From the NCBI GenBank assembly GCA_020025475.1, contig JAHHSA010000009.1, positions 1-44,650 of the forward strand: 44,650 nt of DNA. Direction: 5' to 3'. A model generated the notes under the pieces. That model was not told the origin of the DNA, did no database searches, and saw only the letters and a program-made list of their open reading frames with translations. Source of the DNA: Oscillibacter sp. GTDB lineage: Bacteria > Bacillota > Clostridia > Oscillospirales > Oscillospiraceae. The position numbers and the translations under genes are program-made. Of this stretch, positions 22,578 to 30,575 are shown one piece after another. Every line of letters begins with the position of its first letter. Positions within the stretch are counted from its first letter, which is position 1.

Positions 22578-23876
22578 TTGAAATTGGAACTCGGATATAT
22601 CCACATTAAGGATATCCAATTCTCAAAGGAAAACAAGGTAGAAAACAGCACCCTGTATGTCGATCCAGAAACCGTCAAGGCATTTATGTACGAGGACGAT
22701 GACGTCAAGGCGTGGGTCAAGGACTTTACATTCGACGTGGCACGCCCCGGCGAGTCTGTCCGCATCACCCCTGTCAAGGATGTCATCGAGCCCCGCGTGA
22801 AAGTCGAGGGCCCCGGCGGCATGTTCCCCGGCGTGATCTCCAAGGTCGACACGGTGGGCAGCGGCAAGACCCATGTCCTGCGGGGTATGGCCGTGGTCAC
22901 TGCCGGTAAGATCGTGGGCTTCCAGGAGGGCATCATTGATATGACCGGTCCAGGAGCCCAATACACCCCCTTCAGCAAGCTCAATAATTTTGTGGTGGTG
23001 GCCGAGCCTGTGGAGGGCTATCAGGACCACAAGCATGAGTACGAACACGCCGTTCGGATTGCAGGTCTCCGCGCCGCCGTCTGCATCGGTGAGCTGGGCC
23101 GCAATGTGACTCCCGATGAGACGGAAAGCTTTGAGACACTTGGCATCAAGGAGGGTATTGAGAAGTACCCCGATCTGCCCCGCGTGGGCTATGTCCATAT
23201 GCTGCAGTCCCAGGGCCTGCTGCATGACACCTACGTCTACGGCGTGGACGCCAAGCGCACCCTGACCACCATCATCAACCCCACTGAGACCATGGACGGT
23301 GCCATCATCAGCGGCAACTGCGTGTCTGCCTGCGACAAGAACACCACCTATCACCACCAGAATAACCCCGTTGTAAAGGCACTGTTTGAGGCCCACGGCA
23401 AGACACTCAACTATGTCTGCAACATCATCACCAATGAGAATGTGTATCTGGCAGATAAGCAGCGGTCCTCTGACTGGGCCTCCAAGCTGTGCCGTCTGCT
23501 GGACCTGGATGGCGCCATGGTCAGCCAGGAGGGCTTCGGCAACCCGGATACCGATCTCATTATGAACTGCAAGAAGATTGAACAGCAAGGCGTCAAGACC
23601 GTCATCATCACTGACGAGTACGCCGGTCAGGACGGCAAGTCCCAGTCTCTGGCGGATGCCGATCCTCTGGCCGATGCTGTGGTCACCGGCGGCAACGCCA
23701 ATGAAGTGATTGTCCTGCCAAAGCTGGATAAGGTCATCGGTATGCTGGACTATGTGGATGTCATTGCCGGCGGTCACGCCGGATCTCTGCGGCCTGACGG
23801 GTCCATCGAGGTGGAACTCCAGGTCATCACCGGCGCTACCAACGAGATGGGCTTTAATACCCTCAGCGCCAGATAA
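22578..23876 (+). CDS. grdE: GrdE, glycine reductase protein B alpha/beta precursor
   Basis: This 432-aa proprotein of the substrate-binding component of glycine reductase is cleaved into two subunits at an Asn-Cys bond, leaving a pyruvoyl group from the Cys. The conserved site SGNCVSACDKNT is present with the Cys at residue 248. The pyruvoyl group binds glycine as a Schiff base. Further family segments are GPGGMFPGVI near residue 80 and GGHAGSLRPDGSIEVELQ at the end. The start is TTG at 22578 with AAAGGAGGA 7 bp ahead. GrdB follows after 24 bp. Confidence 0.95.
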   Translation: MKLELGYIHIKDIQFSKENKVENSTLYVDPETVKAFMYEDDDVKAWVKDFTFDVARPGESVRITPVKDVIEPRVKVEGPGGMFPGVISKVDTVGSGKTHVLRGMAVVTAGKIVGFQEGIIDMTGPGAQYTPFSKLNNFVVVAEPVEGYQDHKHEYEHAVRIAGLRAAVCIGELGRNVTPDETESFETLGIKEGIEKYPDLPRVGYVHMLQSQGLLHDTYVYGVDAKRTLTTIINPTETMDGAIISGNCVSACDKNTTYHHQNNPVVKALFEAHGKTLNYVCNIITNENVYLADKQRSSDWASKLCRLLDLDGAMVSQEGFGNPDTDLIMNCKKIEQQGVKTVIITDEYAGQDGKSQSLADADPLADAVVTGGNANEVIVLPKLDKVIGMLDYVDVIAGGHAGSLRPDGSIEVELQVITGATNEMGFNTLSAR

Positions 23877-23900
23877 CGCGGGAAGGGAGGAAATTGATAC

Positions 23901-25205
23901 ATGTCTTTTAAAGTTGTACATTACATCAACCAGTTCTTTGCCCAGATCGGCGGCGAGGAAATGGCCCATGTGGCCCCCGAGCTGCGGGACGGCTTTGTCG
24001 GCCCCGGTATGGCACTCAATGCTGCATGGAAGGGCGAGGCTGTGATCGTCAAGACTGTGGTCTGCGGTGACTCCTACTTCGCAGAACACGAGGCCGAGGC
24101 CAAGGCGCAGATCCTGGAGTGGGTCAAGGCTGAAAAGCCAGACCTCTTCATTGCCGGCCCTGCCTTCAACGCCGGTCGTTACGGCTACGCCTGCGCCACG
24201 ATCTGCAGTGCTGTGCAGACAGAGCTGGGCATTACCGTGCTCACCGGTATGTATGAAGAGAACCCCGGTGCCGACCTGAAGGATAAGGTGCTGATGGTTG
24301 CCACCACCAACAGCGCGGCCGGTATGCGCAAGGCCGCTCCTACCATGGCCGCACTTGCCATGAAGCTGATGAAGGGTGAAAAGCTGGGTGCTTCCTGTGA
24401 GGATGGCTATATGCCAAACGGCATCCGCCGCAATTTCTTTGAAAAGGAAGTGGGCGCCAAGCGCGCTGTGGATATGCTGGTCAGGAAGCTGAGTGATCAG
24501 CCCTTCACTACCGAGTATCCCATGCCCTCCTTCGACCGTGTGCCCCCCAATCCGGCCATCAAGGATCTGAGCAAGGCCACCATTGCCCTGTGCACCTCCG
24601 GCGGCATCGTGCCCAAGGGGAACCCCGACCACATCGAGTCCTCCTCCGCCTCTCACTATGGCGAGTATGACATCACCGGTGTGGATGACCTGACGGCTGA
24701 GACCTACGAGACCGCCCACGGCGGCTACGACCCCGTCTATGCCAACGCCGATGCAGACCGCGTCCTGCCGGTGGATGTGCTTCGGGACATGGAGCGTGAG
24801 GGCAAGATCGGCAAGCTTCACAATCTGTATTACGCCACTGTTGGCAACGGCACCTCTGTTGCCAATGCCAAGAGATTTGCTGAAGAGTACGCCCAGAAGC
24901 TGCTCCAGGCCGGTGTTCATGCCGTAATCATGACCAGCACGTGAGGTACCTGTACGCGTTGCGGTGCAACGATGGTAAAAGAGATTGAGCGTGCTGGCAT
25001 TCCCGTGGTGCATATGTGCACAGTCACTCCTATTTCGATGACGGTTGGAGCCAACAGAATTGTGCCCACCATTGCCATTCCTCATCCCCTGGGCAACCCT
25101 GAGCTGACCCATGAAGAGGAGAAGGCCATCCGCCGCAAGCTGGTGGAGCGGGCCCTGGAGGCCCTGACCACCGAGGTGGAGGATCAGACAATCTTCGAGG
25201 TTTGA
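23901..25205 (+). CDS. grdB: GrdB, selenocysteine subunit of glycine reductase protein B
   Basis: The 434-aa selenoprotein is read through the in-frame TGA at 24942-24944 (codon 348), which encodes selenocysteine in the motif TSTUGTCTRCG; the true stop is TGA 25203-25205. Both sides belong to GrdB: N-terminal VVHYINQFFAQIGGEE and C-terminal VVHMCTVTPISMTVGANRIV. The selenocysteine attacks the activated glycine to transfer a carboxymethyl group to GrdA. A small hairpin (24957-24971) just after the codon is a plausible SECIS element. A standard gene caller would stop at residue 347 and split the gene. Confidence 0.95.
24957..24971 (+). promoter_or_regulatory. Candidate bacterial SECIS hairpin in grdB
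   Basis: CGTTGC-GGT-GCAACG is a perfect 6-bp stem beginning 12 nt after the UGA at 24942. The position and short G-containing loop fit a bacterial SECIS read by SelB. It is inside the coding sequence. Confidence 0.6.
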
Positions 25206-25270
25206 TAAGCTATTCTGAGGGTCGGTATGGTGTCTTGTACCGGCCACTGAGTGAACAGGAGTATCAATCA

Positions 25271-26227
25271 ATGAGCAAAATATACGACGTCATTATTCTG
25301 GGCGGCGGCCCTGCCGGACTGGCTGCAGGCCTCTATTGCGGCCGTTATCGCTTGGATACCCTCATCATTGAAAAGGGCAAGGACGGCGGCCAGATCGCCA
25401 TTACCAATGAGATCGAGAACTATCCCGGTCAGATGGTGGAGGGTGAGAGCGGCCCCAGTCTGATTGCACGTATGAGCGAGCAGGTGAAAAAGTTCGGCGC
25501 CGAGCGGATCACGGATGTCATCAAGTCCGTGGAACTGGAAGGCGATGTGAAGAAGCTGGTGGGCGGCCAGGGTGAATACCTGGCCAAGTGCGTCATCGTG
25601 GCTACTGGTGCCTTCCCCCGTCCCATCGGCTGCGAAAATGAGGGCAGATTCGTGGGCAAGGGCATTTCCTTCTGCGCCACCTGCGATGCCAACTTCTTTG
25701 AGGACTTTGAAGTCTACGTGGTGGGCGGCGGCGACTCCGCTGTGGAGGAGGCCATGTACCTGACCAAGTTCGCCCGGAAGGTGACCATCATTCACCGCCG
25801 AGACGAGCTGCGTGCCGCCAAGTCCATTCAGGAGAAGGCATTCCAGAATCCCAAGCTGAACTTCCTGTGGGATACCGTGGTGGAGTCTGTGGATTCGACC
25901 GACGGCGAGGACGGCCTGCTGAACACCATGGTGGTGAAGAACACCAAGACCGGCGAGCTGACCACCATCAACGCCGATGAGGACGACGGCCTGTTCGGCC
26001 TGTTTGGCTTCATCGGACTGCTGCCCAAGAGCGAGCTGTTTAGAGGCGTTCTGGACATGGATGAGCGTGGCTACCTGCTGACCGATGCCAATATGCACAC
26101 CAACATTCCCGGCGTCTTTGCCGCTGGCGATGTCCGTGACAAGGCATTCCGCCAGGTGGTCACCGCTGCCGCTGACGGCGCTATTGCTGCCAATCAGGCG
26201 GAGCACTATATCAGCAACCTTCATTGA
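25271..26227 (+). CDS. trxB: Thioredoxin reductase of the glycine reductase system
   Basis: This 318-aa FAD protein has FAD-binding GGGPAG (11-16), the redox CATC (Cys135, Cys138), NADPH-binding VGGGDSAVEEA and the C-terminal GVFAAGDVRDKAFRQVVTAA typical of low-Mr thioredoxin reductases. The ATG at 25271 follows CAGGAG at an 8-9 bp spacing. It passes electrons from NAD(P)H to the adjacent TrxA, which reduces selenoprotein A. Placing trxB-trxA between grdB and grdA differs from the order grdX-trxB-trxA-grdE-grdA-grdB described in other Clostridia. Confidence 0.94.
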   Translation: MSKIYDVIILGGGPAGLAAGLYCGRYRLDTLIIEKGKDGGQIAITNEIENYPGQMVEGESGPSLIARMSEQVKKFGAERITDVIKSVELEGDVKKLVGGQGEYLAKCVIVATGAFPRPIGCENEGRFVGKGISFCATCDANFFEDFEVYVVGGGDSAVEEAMYLTKFARKVTIIHRRDELRAAKSIQEKAFQNPKLNFLWDTVVESVDSTDGEDGLLNTMVVKNTKTGELTTINADEDDGLFGLFGFIGLLPKSELFRGVLDMDERGYLLTDANMHTNIPGVFAAGDVRDKAFRQVVTAAADGAIAANQAEHYISNLH

Positions 26228-26262
26228 GGGCGGCTGCAATGATCTAAAGGAGGCTTTTTCCG

Positions 26263-26580
26263 ATGCTTGAGTTGGATAAGACCACATTTGAAGAGGAAGT
26301 TTTGAAGGCAGAGGGCAAAGTCGTTGTGGACTTCTATGGAGACGGCTGTGTGCCCTGCGCCGCACTGATGCCCCACGTTCACGGCTTTGCAGAGAAGTAC
26401 GGCGCATCCATGAAGTTCTGTGCACTGAACACTACCAAGGCCCGCCGCCTGGCCATCAGCCAGAAGATCCTGGGCCTGCCTGTCATCGCTGTCTACGAAA
26501 ACGGCGTGATGATCGATTCCTGTGTCAAGGACGATGCAACACCCGAAAATGTGGAGGCCATGATTCAGAAGTACGTCTGA
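26263..26580 (+). CDS. trxA: Thioredoxin of the glycine reductase system
   Basis: This 105-aa thioredoxin has the active site GCVPC (Cys29, Cys32) instead of the usual WCGPC. This variant is known from glycine reductase-associated thioredoxins of amino-acid-fermenting clostridia. The cis-proline region LGLPVIAVYENG is conserved. The ATG follows AAAGGAGGC. It is 35 bp after trxB, and it supplies electrons to GrdA. Confidence 0.94.
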   Translation: MLELDKTTFEEEVLKAEGKVVVDFYGDGCVPCAALMPHVHGFAEKYGASMKFCALNTTKARRLAISQKILGLPVIAVYENGVMIDSCVKDDATPENVEAMIQKYV

Positions 26581-26674
26581 TTCCTGAGACAGCAGACGGC
26601 ACTTCCACACGTATCCTGTTTATTACCCGCACTGCGGTGATAAAAGATCTTTTAGAAAAGGAGGAAAGAGTGAT

Positions 26675-27145
26675 ATGAGCATCCTGGCTGGTAAGAAAGT
26701 CATCATCATCGGTGACCGTGACGGCATTCCCGGCATGGCAATCGAAGCCTGTGCCAAGTCTGCCGGTGCCGAAGTCGTGTTCTCCTCTACGGAGTGCTTC
26801 GTTTGAACGGCCGCTGGTGCAATGGATCTGGAAAATCAGAAGCGGGTTAAGGAACTCACTGAGCAGTATGGCGCAGAGAACGTTGTTGTTCTTCTGGGCG
26901 CTGCAGAGGGTGAGGCTTCCGGCCTGGCCGCCGAGACGGTGACCAATGGCGACCCCACTTTTGCCGGTCCGTTGACAGGAGTCTCGTTGGGACTCAAGGT
27001 TTATCATGTTTGCGAGCCCGAAGTGAAGGCAGAGTTCGATGAAGCCATCTATGAGGAGCAGGTCTCCATGATGGAAATGGTTCTGGACGTCGATGATATT
27101 ATCAACGAAATGTCCGCCATTCGCGAGCAATACTGCAAGTTCTAA
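26675..27145 (+). CDS. grdA: GrdA, glycine reductase selenoprotein A
   Basis: The 156-aa selenoprotein is read through the in-frame TGA at 26804-26806 (codon 44), giving the GrdA motif CFVUTAAGAMDLE; the real stop is at 27143-27145. The selenocysteine carries the carboxymethyl group from GrdB as a selenoether and forms an acetyl-thioester intermediate on GrdC/GrdD, then is reduced by thioredoxin. The ATG at 26675 has AAAGGAGGAAAG ahead. The region after the UGA has weak pairing only; I could not define its SECIS. The terminator-like hairpin directly downstream (27165-27202) would give excess grdA message over grdCD. Confidence 0.95.
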
Positions 27146-27164
27146 GGCTGAGCTGAAACATGCC

Positions 27165-27202
27165 TCAAGGGCGGCGGCGGGTGCCGCTGCCCTTGATTTT
27201 TT
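27165..27202 (+). terminator. Terminator-like hairpin between grdA and grdC
   Basis: TCAAGGGCGGCGG (27165-27177) pairs with CCGCTGCCCTTGA (27184-27196), almost perfectly, and is followed by six Ts. A second perfect 8-bp hairpin (CTCTCCCA with TGGGAGAG, 27214-27235) comes after it and precedes grdC. This looks like a partial terminator inside the operon. Confidence 0.8.
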
Positions 27203-27273
27203 AAGAGAACACGCTCTCCCAAACCTTTGGGAGAGTCCAAGATAGAATGAAAGTTAGAAAGGCTGTGGACCTT

Positions 27274-28812
27274 ATGAAGAGCGTTGTGAAAGGCACCGGC
27301 TATGTCCTGGTGCATACCCCGGATATGGTTCTACACAATGGCACAACTCAGACTACTGAGCGGATTGTCAATCCAGACAGCGAGTATCTCAAGGAGCTGC
27401 CCACTCATCTGCGCAGCTTTGAGCAGGCTGTGAGCTACTGGCCCAACCAGGTCTATATCGGCAACAAGACTCCCGATGAGCTGGGCGCGGTGCCCCAGCC
27501 CTGGCACGACAAGGTCTGTGAGAGCACCGACCGCTACGGCCGTTTCGGACAGATCATGCCCCAGGAGGAATTCTTGCTGCTGATACAGGCCTGTGACGTG
27601 TTTGGCCTTGTGAAGCTGGAACAGGGCTTTGTGGATGGCAATCGTGCTGCCCTGGCTGCCAACCCCATGATGACCGAGGAGATCCTGGCCCGCATCCCTG
27701 CCCAGCAGACCTCTGCCGAGGAAATCGCCCGCCTGGTCAGGGAGGAGCACTCCGAGGGACTCTATCACCATGACGAACTGGTTGGCTGCGTCAACCGTGC
27801 CCACGATATCGACCAGAACCTCTCCGCCCACGTCATGCACGAGAATTTGGTATCTAAGGCCAGCTCCGTCATGGCACTGCTTTCCGGTATTGCCAATGCC
27901 GGCATCAACAAGAACGAGATTGAGTACGTCATTGACTGCGCCGAGGAGGCCTGCGGCGACATGAACCAGCGTGGCGGCGGCAACTTCGCCAAGAGCGCCG
28001 CTGAGATCGCTGGCCTGGCAAATGCCTCTGGCTCAGACGTCCGGGGCTTCTGCGCCGCTCCCGCCCATGCCGTGATCGAGGCTGCCTCCCTGGTGGCCTC
28101 CGGGGCCTATCAGACTGTGGCTGTCACCTCTGGCGGCTGCACCGCCAAGCTGGGTATGAACGGCAAGGATCATGTGAAAAAGGGCCTGCCCATCCTGGAG
28201 GATATGATCGGTGGATTCTGCGTGATTGTCAGCCGGGACGACGGCGTCAGCCCGGAGATCAATCTGAATATGCTGGGCCGCCACACGGTGGGTACCAGCT
28301 CTGGTCCTCAGGATGTGACCACCGCACTGGTTTTCAAGTCTCTGGAGAGAAACGGCATGACCGTCACGGATATTGATAAGTATGCCGGTGAGCTCCACAA
28401 CTCCGAGATTCTAAAGCCCGCCGGCGGCGGCGATCCCGCAGTTCAGTTCTTCAAGGTGGTTGGTGCCACCGCCGTCATGCGGGGCGAGATGGACAAGGGC
28501 GACCTGAAGGACTTCATTGTAAAGCATGGCATGACCGGCTGGGCACCCACTCAGGGCCACATCCCATCCGGCGTCCCCTGCATCGGCTTCGTCCGGGACG
28601 ACATCATGAGCGGCAAGATCAAAAATGCCATGGTAGTGGGTAAGGGTTCTTTGTTCCTGGGCCGCCTGACAAACCTGTTTGACGGCGTCTCCTTTGTAAT
28701 CCAGGCCAACAGCGGCGCTGAGGAAGCGGGTGTCAGTGAGGAGCAGGTCCGGGGTATGATTGCCAAGGCCATGCGTGACTTCGCCGCCACGCTGATGGCC
28801 CAGGCCGAGTGA
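27274..28812 (+). CDS. grdC: GrdC, glycine reductase protein C beta subunit
   Basis: This 512-aa protein has the sequence of GrdC, the thiolase/FabH-like subunit that with GrdD handles the acetyl-thioester and releases acetyl phosphate. Segments include KGTGYVLVHTPDMVLHNG at the N-terminus, PTHLRSFEQAVSYWPNQVYIG, ACGDMNQRGGGNF and VRGFCAAPAHA, with the last Cys in the position expected for the thiolase-fold active site. The start at 27274 is set by the usual GrdC N-terminus; the ATG at 27247 in the same frame would add nine residues. Ribosome binding sites for both are weak. GrdD follows after 13 bp. Confidence 0.92.
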   Translation: MKSVVKGTGYVLVHTPDMVLHNGTTQTTERIVNPDSEYLKELPTHLRSFEQAVSYWPNQVYIGNKTPDELGAVPQPWHDKVCESTDRYGRFGQIMPQEEFLLLIQACDVFGLVKLEQGFVDGNRAALAANPMMTEEILARIPAQQTSAEEIARLVREEHSEGLYHHDELVGCVNRAHDIDQNLSAHVMHENLVSKASSVMALLSGIANAGINKNEIEYVIDCAEEACGDMNQRGGGNFAKSAAEIAGLANASGSDVRGFCAAPAHAVIEAASLVASGAYQTVAVTSGGCTAKLGMNGKDHVKKGLPILEDMIGGFCVIVSRDDGVSPEINLNMLGRHTVGTSSGPQDVTTALVFKSLERNGMTVTDIDKYAGELHNSEILKPAGGGDPAVQFFKVVGATAVMRGEMDKGDLKDFIVKHGMTGWAPTQGHIPSGVPCIGFVRDDIMSGKIKNAMVVGKGSLFLGRLTNLFDGVSFVIQANSGAEEAGVSEEQVRGMIAKAMRDFAATLMAQAE

Positions 28813-28825
28813 TCGGAGGACAGTC

Positions 28826-29971
28826 ATGGCTAATTTGGAAAAAACCATCGCCAAGACCTTCCTGGAGATGGCCCGGGGACTGGAAACAGGCTCCTTCGGC
28901 CCCCGTCCCCGGATTGCCTTGACAGGCATGGGCAGTGAGCATGGTGAGGAAAACGCCATGAGGGCCGCTATGATGGCGGTGGCCCAAGGCATCGATGTGG
29001 TTTACATTGGTTCCCTGGAAGCCGAGGGTGTCACCACTGTTCATGTGGCGGACGATGAAGAGGGCCACAAGAAGATGGAGGAGCTGTTGGACAAGGGCGA
29101 GGTGGACGGTGCCGTCACCATGCACTTCCCGTTCCCCATCGGCGTCTCCACCGTGGGGCGGGTATCCACGCCCGCTTTCGGCAGGGAAATGTTTATTGCC
29201 AACACCACAGGGACTTCTTCCACCGATCGCATCGAGGGCATGATCAAGAATACGATCTGCGGCATCATCGCCGCCAAGGCCTGCGGTGTGCAAAACCCCA
29301 CCGTCGGGATTCTGAATGTGGACGGGGCCCGACAGACGGAAACGGCCCTGAAACAGCTGGTCGAAGGCGGTTATGATCTGCACTGGGCAGAATCCGCCAG
29401 AGCGGACGGCGGCGGTGTGATGCGGGGCAATGATGTGCTTCAGGGGACCCCCGACATTCTGGTCACCGATTCCCTCACTGGCAACGTACTGGTGAAGCTC
29501 CTGTCCTCCTTTACCACCGGCGGCTCCTTTGAGGCCAGCGGCTATGGCTATGGCCCCGGCATCGGCAAGGACTATCACAAACTGGTCATGATCGTCTCCA
29601 GAGCTTCTGGCGCCCCTGTGATTGCCAATGCCATTGTCTACGCGGCACAGCTGGTCCGCAGCAAGATCTTTGACATTGCCAGGGAGGAGTTCCGCAAGGC
29701 AGAGGCAGCCGGGCTGAACGAGATTTTAAAAGCCAGGAAGACTGCTGCCAAGCCAGCTGCTGAGGAGATCCAGGCACCACCCAAGGAAGTCGTCACCGCA
29801 TCCATTGCCGGAATCGAGGTATTGGACCTGGAAGATGCTGCCAAGACACTGTGGAAGGCGGGCATTTATGCCGAGACCGGCATGGGCTGCACCGGCCCGC
29901 TTGTGATGGTGAGTGAGGCCAACTGTGAAAAGGCCGTGACCCTGCTGAAAGAAGCAGGCTATGTGGGCTGA
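28826..29971 (+). CDS. grdD: GrdD, glycine reductase protein C alpha subunit
   Basis: This 381-aa protein belongs to the PlsX-like GrdD family. It forms protein C with GrdC and makes acetyl phosphate from the acetyl-thioester and phosphate. The N-terminal half has GMGSEHGEENAMRAAMMA and a nucleotide/phosphate-site-like GGSFEASGYGYGPGIG in the middle. The C-terminus contains AETGMGCTGPLVMV with Cys355, the counterpart of the cysteine reported to carry the acetyl group in characterised GrdD. The ATG follows GGAGGACAG. A 97-aa unknown gene follows 11 bp later. Confidence 0.94.
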   Translation: MANLEKTIAKTFLEMARGLETGSFGPRPRIALTGMGSEHGEENAMRAAMMAVAQGIDVVYIGSLEAEGVTTVHVADDEEGHKKMEELLDKGEVDGAVTMHFPFPIGVSTVGRVSTPAFGREMFIANTTGTSSTDRIEGMIKNTICGIIAAKACGVQNPTVGILNVDGARQTETALKQLVEGGYDLHWAESARADGGGVMRGNDVLQGTPDILVTDSLTGNVLVKLLSSFTTGGSFEASGYGYGPGIGKDYHKLVMIVSRASGAPVIANAIVYAAQLVRSKIFDIAREEFRKAEAAGLNEILKARKTAAKPAAEEIQAPPKEVVTASIAGIEVLDLEDAAKTLWKAGIYAETGMGCTGPLVMVSEANCEKAVTLLKEAGYVG

Positions 29972-29982
29972 GGGGGCAGAGC

Positions 29983-30276
29983 ATGAACGTCACTGATATT
30001 GTCAAGAAGGAAACTCTGGAAATGACCCGTGAGCAGATTTTGGATCTGGTGGCAAACCATAACCGTCAGGTGGATTTGGTGTTTGCGGAGAAGCAGTCCG
30101 ACGAGGACGGCTACCTGACCTGGGACCGGGAGAACTGGACCTGCGTTGACGGGCGGCGGTTTGTCCGCAGTTATTTTCTGGAGGGACGTGCTCTCAGCGA
30201 TTACTCCGGTTATAACAAATATGACCTTCAGGCTGCCTTCCTGCCGGAAGAGGCCAAGGAGGTTCTCCTGGGCTGA
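29983..30276 (+). CDS. Unknown 97-aa protein ending the glycine reductase operon
   Basis: This gene starts 11 bp after grdD with a GAGGGGG site ahead of its ATG and is the last gene before the operon terminator. The protein is acidic and soluble, with no Cys-rich motif beyond one Cys. It has an N-terminal helix (TREQILDLVANHNRQVDLVF), a central stretch YLTWDRENWTCVDGRRFVR and an Asp/Tyr-rich end (SDYSGYNKYDLQAAF). I do not recognise a family. Its position suggests a role tied to glycine reductase, but this is inference. Confidence 0.75.
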   Translation: MNVTDIVKKETLEMTREQILDLVANHNRQVDLVFAEKQSDEDGYLTWDRENWTCVDGRRFVRSYFLEGRALSDYSGYNKYDLQAAFLPEEAKEVLLG

Positions 30277-30329
30277 TGCCCATAAAAAACTGACGGACAG
30301 GCGGTTCCAACCGGGACTGCCGCATGGCA

Positions 30330-30368
30330 AAAGCGGAGCGGTTCCATCCAGGAACCGCTCCGCTTTTT
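30330..30368 (+). terminator. Rho-independent terminator of the glycine reductase operon
   Basis: A 13-bp perfect stem (GCGGAGCGGTTCC with GGAACCGCTCCGC) and 5-nt loop are flanked by AAA and followed by TTTTT. Confidence 0.93.
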
Positions 30369-30519
30369 GCCTGCGTTTCCTGTGGAATATGATCTTCAGG
30401 CTTAGTGTGCCAGCTGGTAGGACGGTGTGGGGGGCAGCGCTTCTTGATTCTCATTCAGCAGGGGACTGTGGGTGATGGAACAGGTGTGAATCATGCTGCT
30501 ATTTTGCCGGTAGTTGTGC

Positions 30520-30556
30520 AAAAAAACACTGCGGCTTCTTACGAAACCGCAGTGTT
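30520..30556 (-). terminator. Terminator of the sugar kinase operon
   Basis: On the minus strand AACACTGCGGTTT and AAGCCGCAGTGTT form a 13-bp stem followed by at least six Ts. It lies 20 bp after the kinase stop. The 150 bp between this and the grd terminator hold nothing recognisable. Confidence 0.88.
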
Positions 30557-30575
30557 CAGGAGTATTTGTGGAAAA

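Noticed and set aside
24901..24985. A frameshift or pseudogene in grdB
   Set aside because: The stop is a UGA at the known selenocysteine position, and the same frame continues with conserved GrdB sequence.
22623..25271. An 882-codon minus-strand frame across grdE and grdB
   Set aside because: It is a shadow of the selenoprotein operon; grdE and grdB carry full family motifs in the plus frames.
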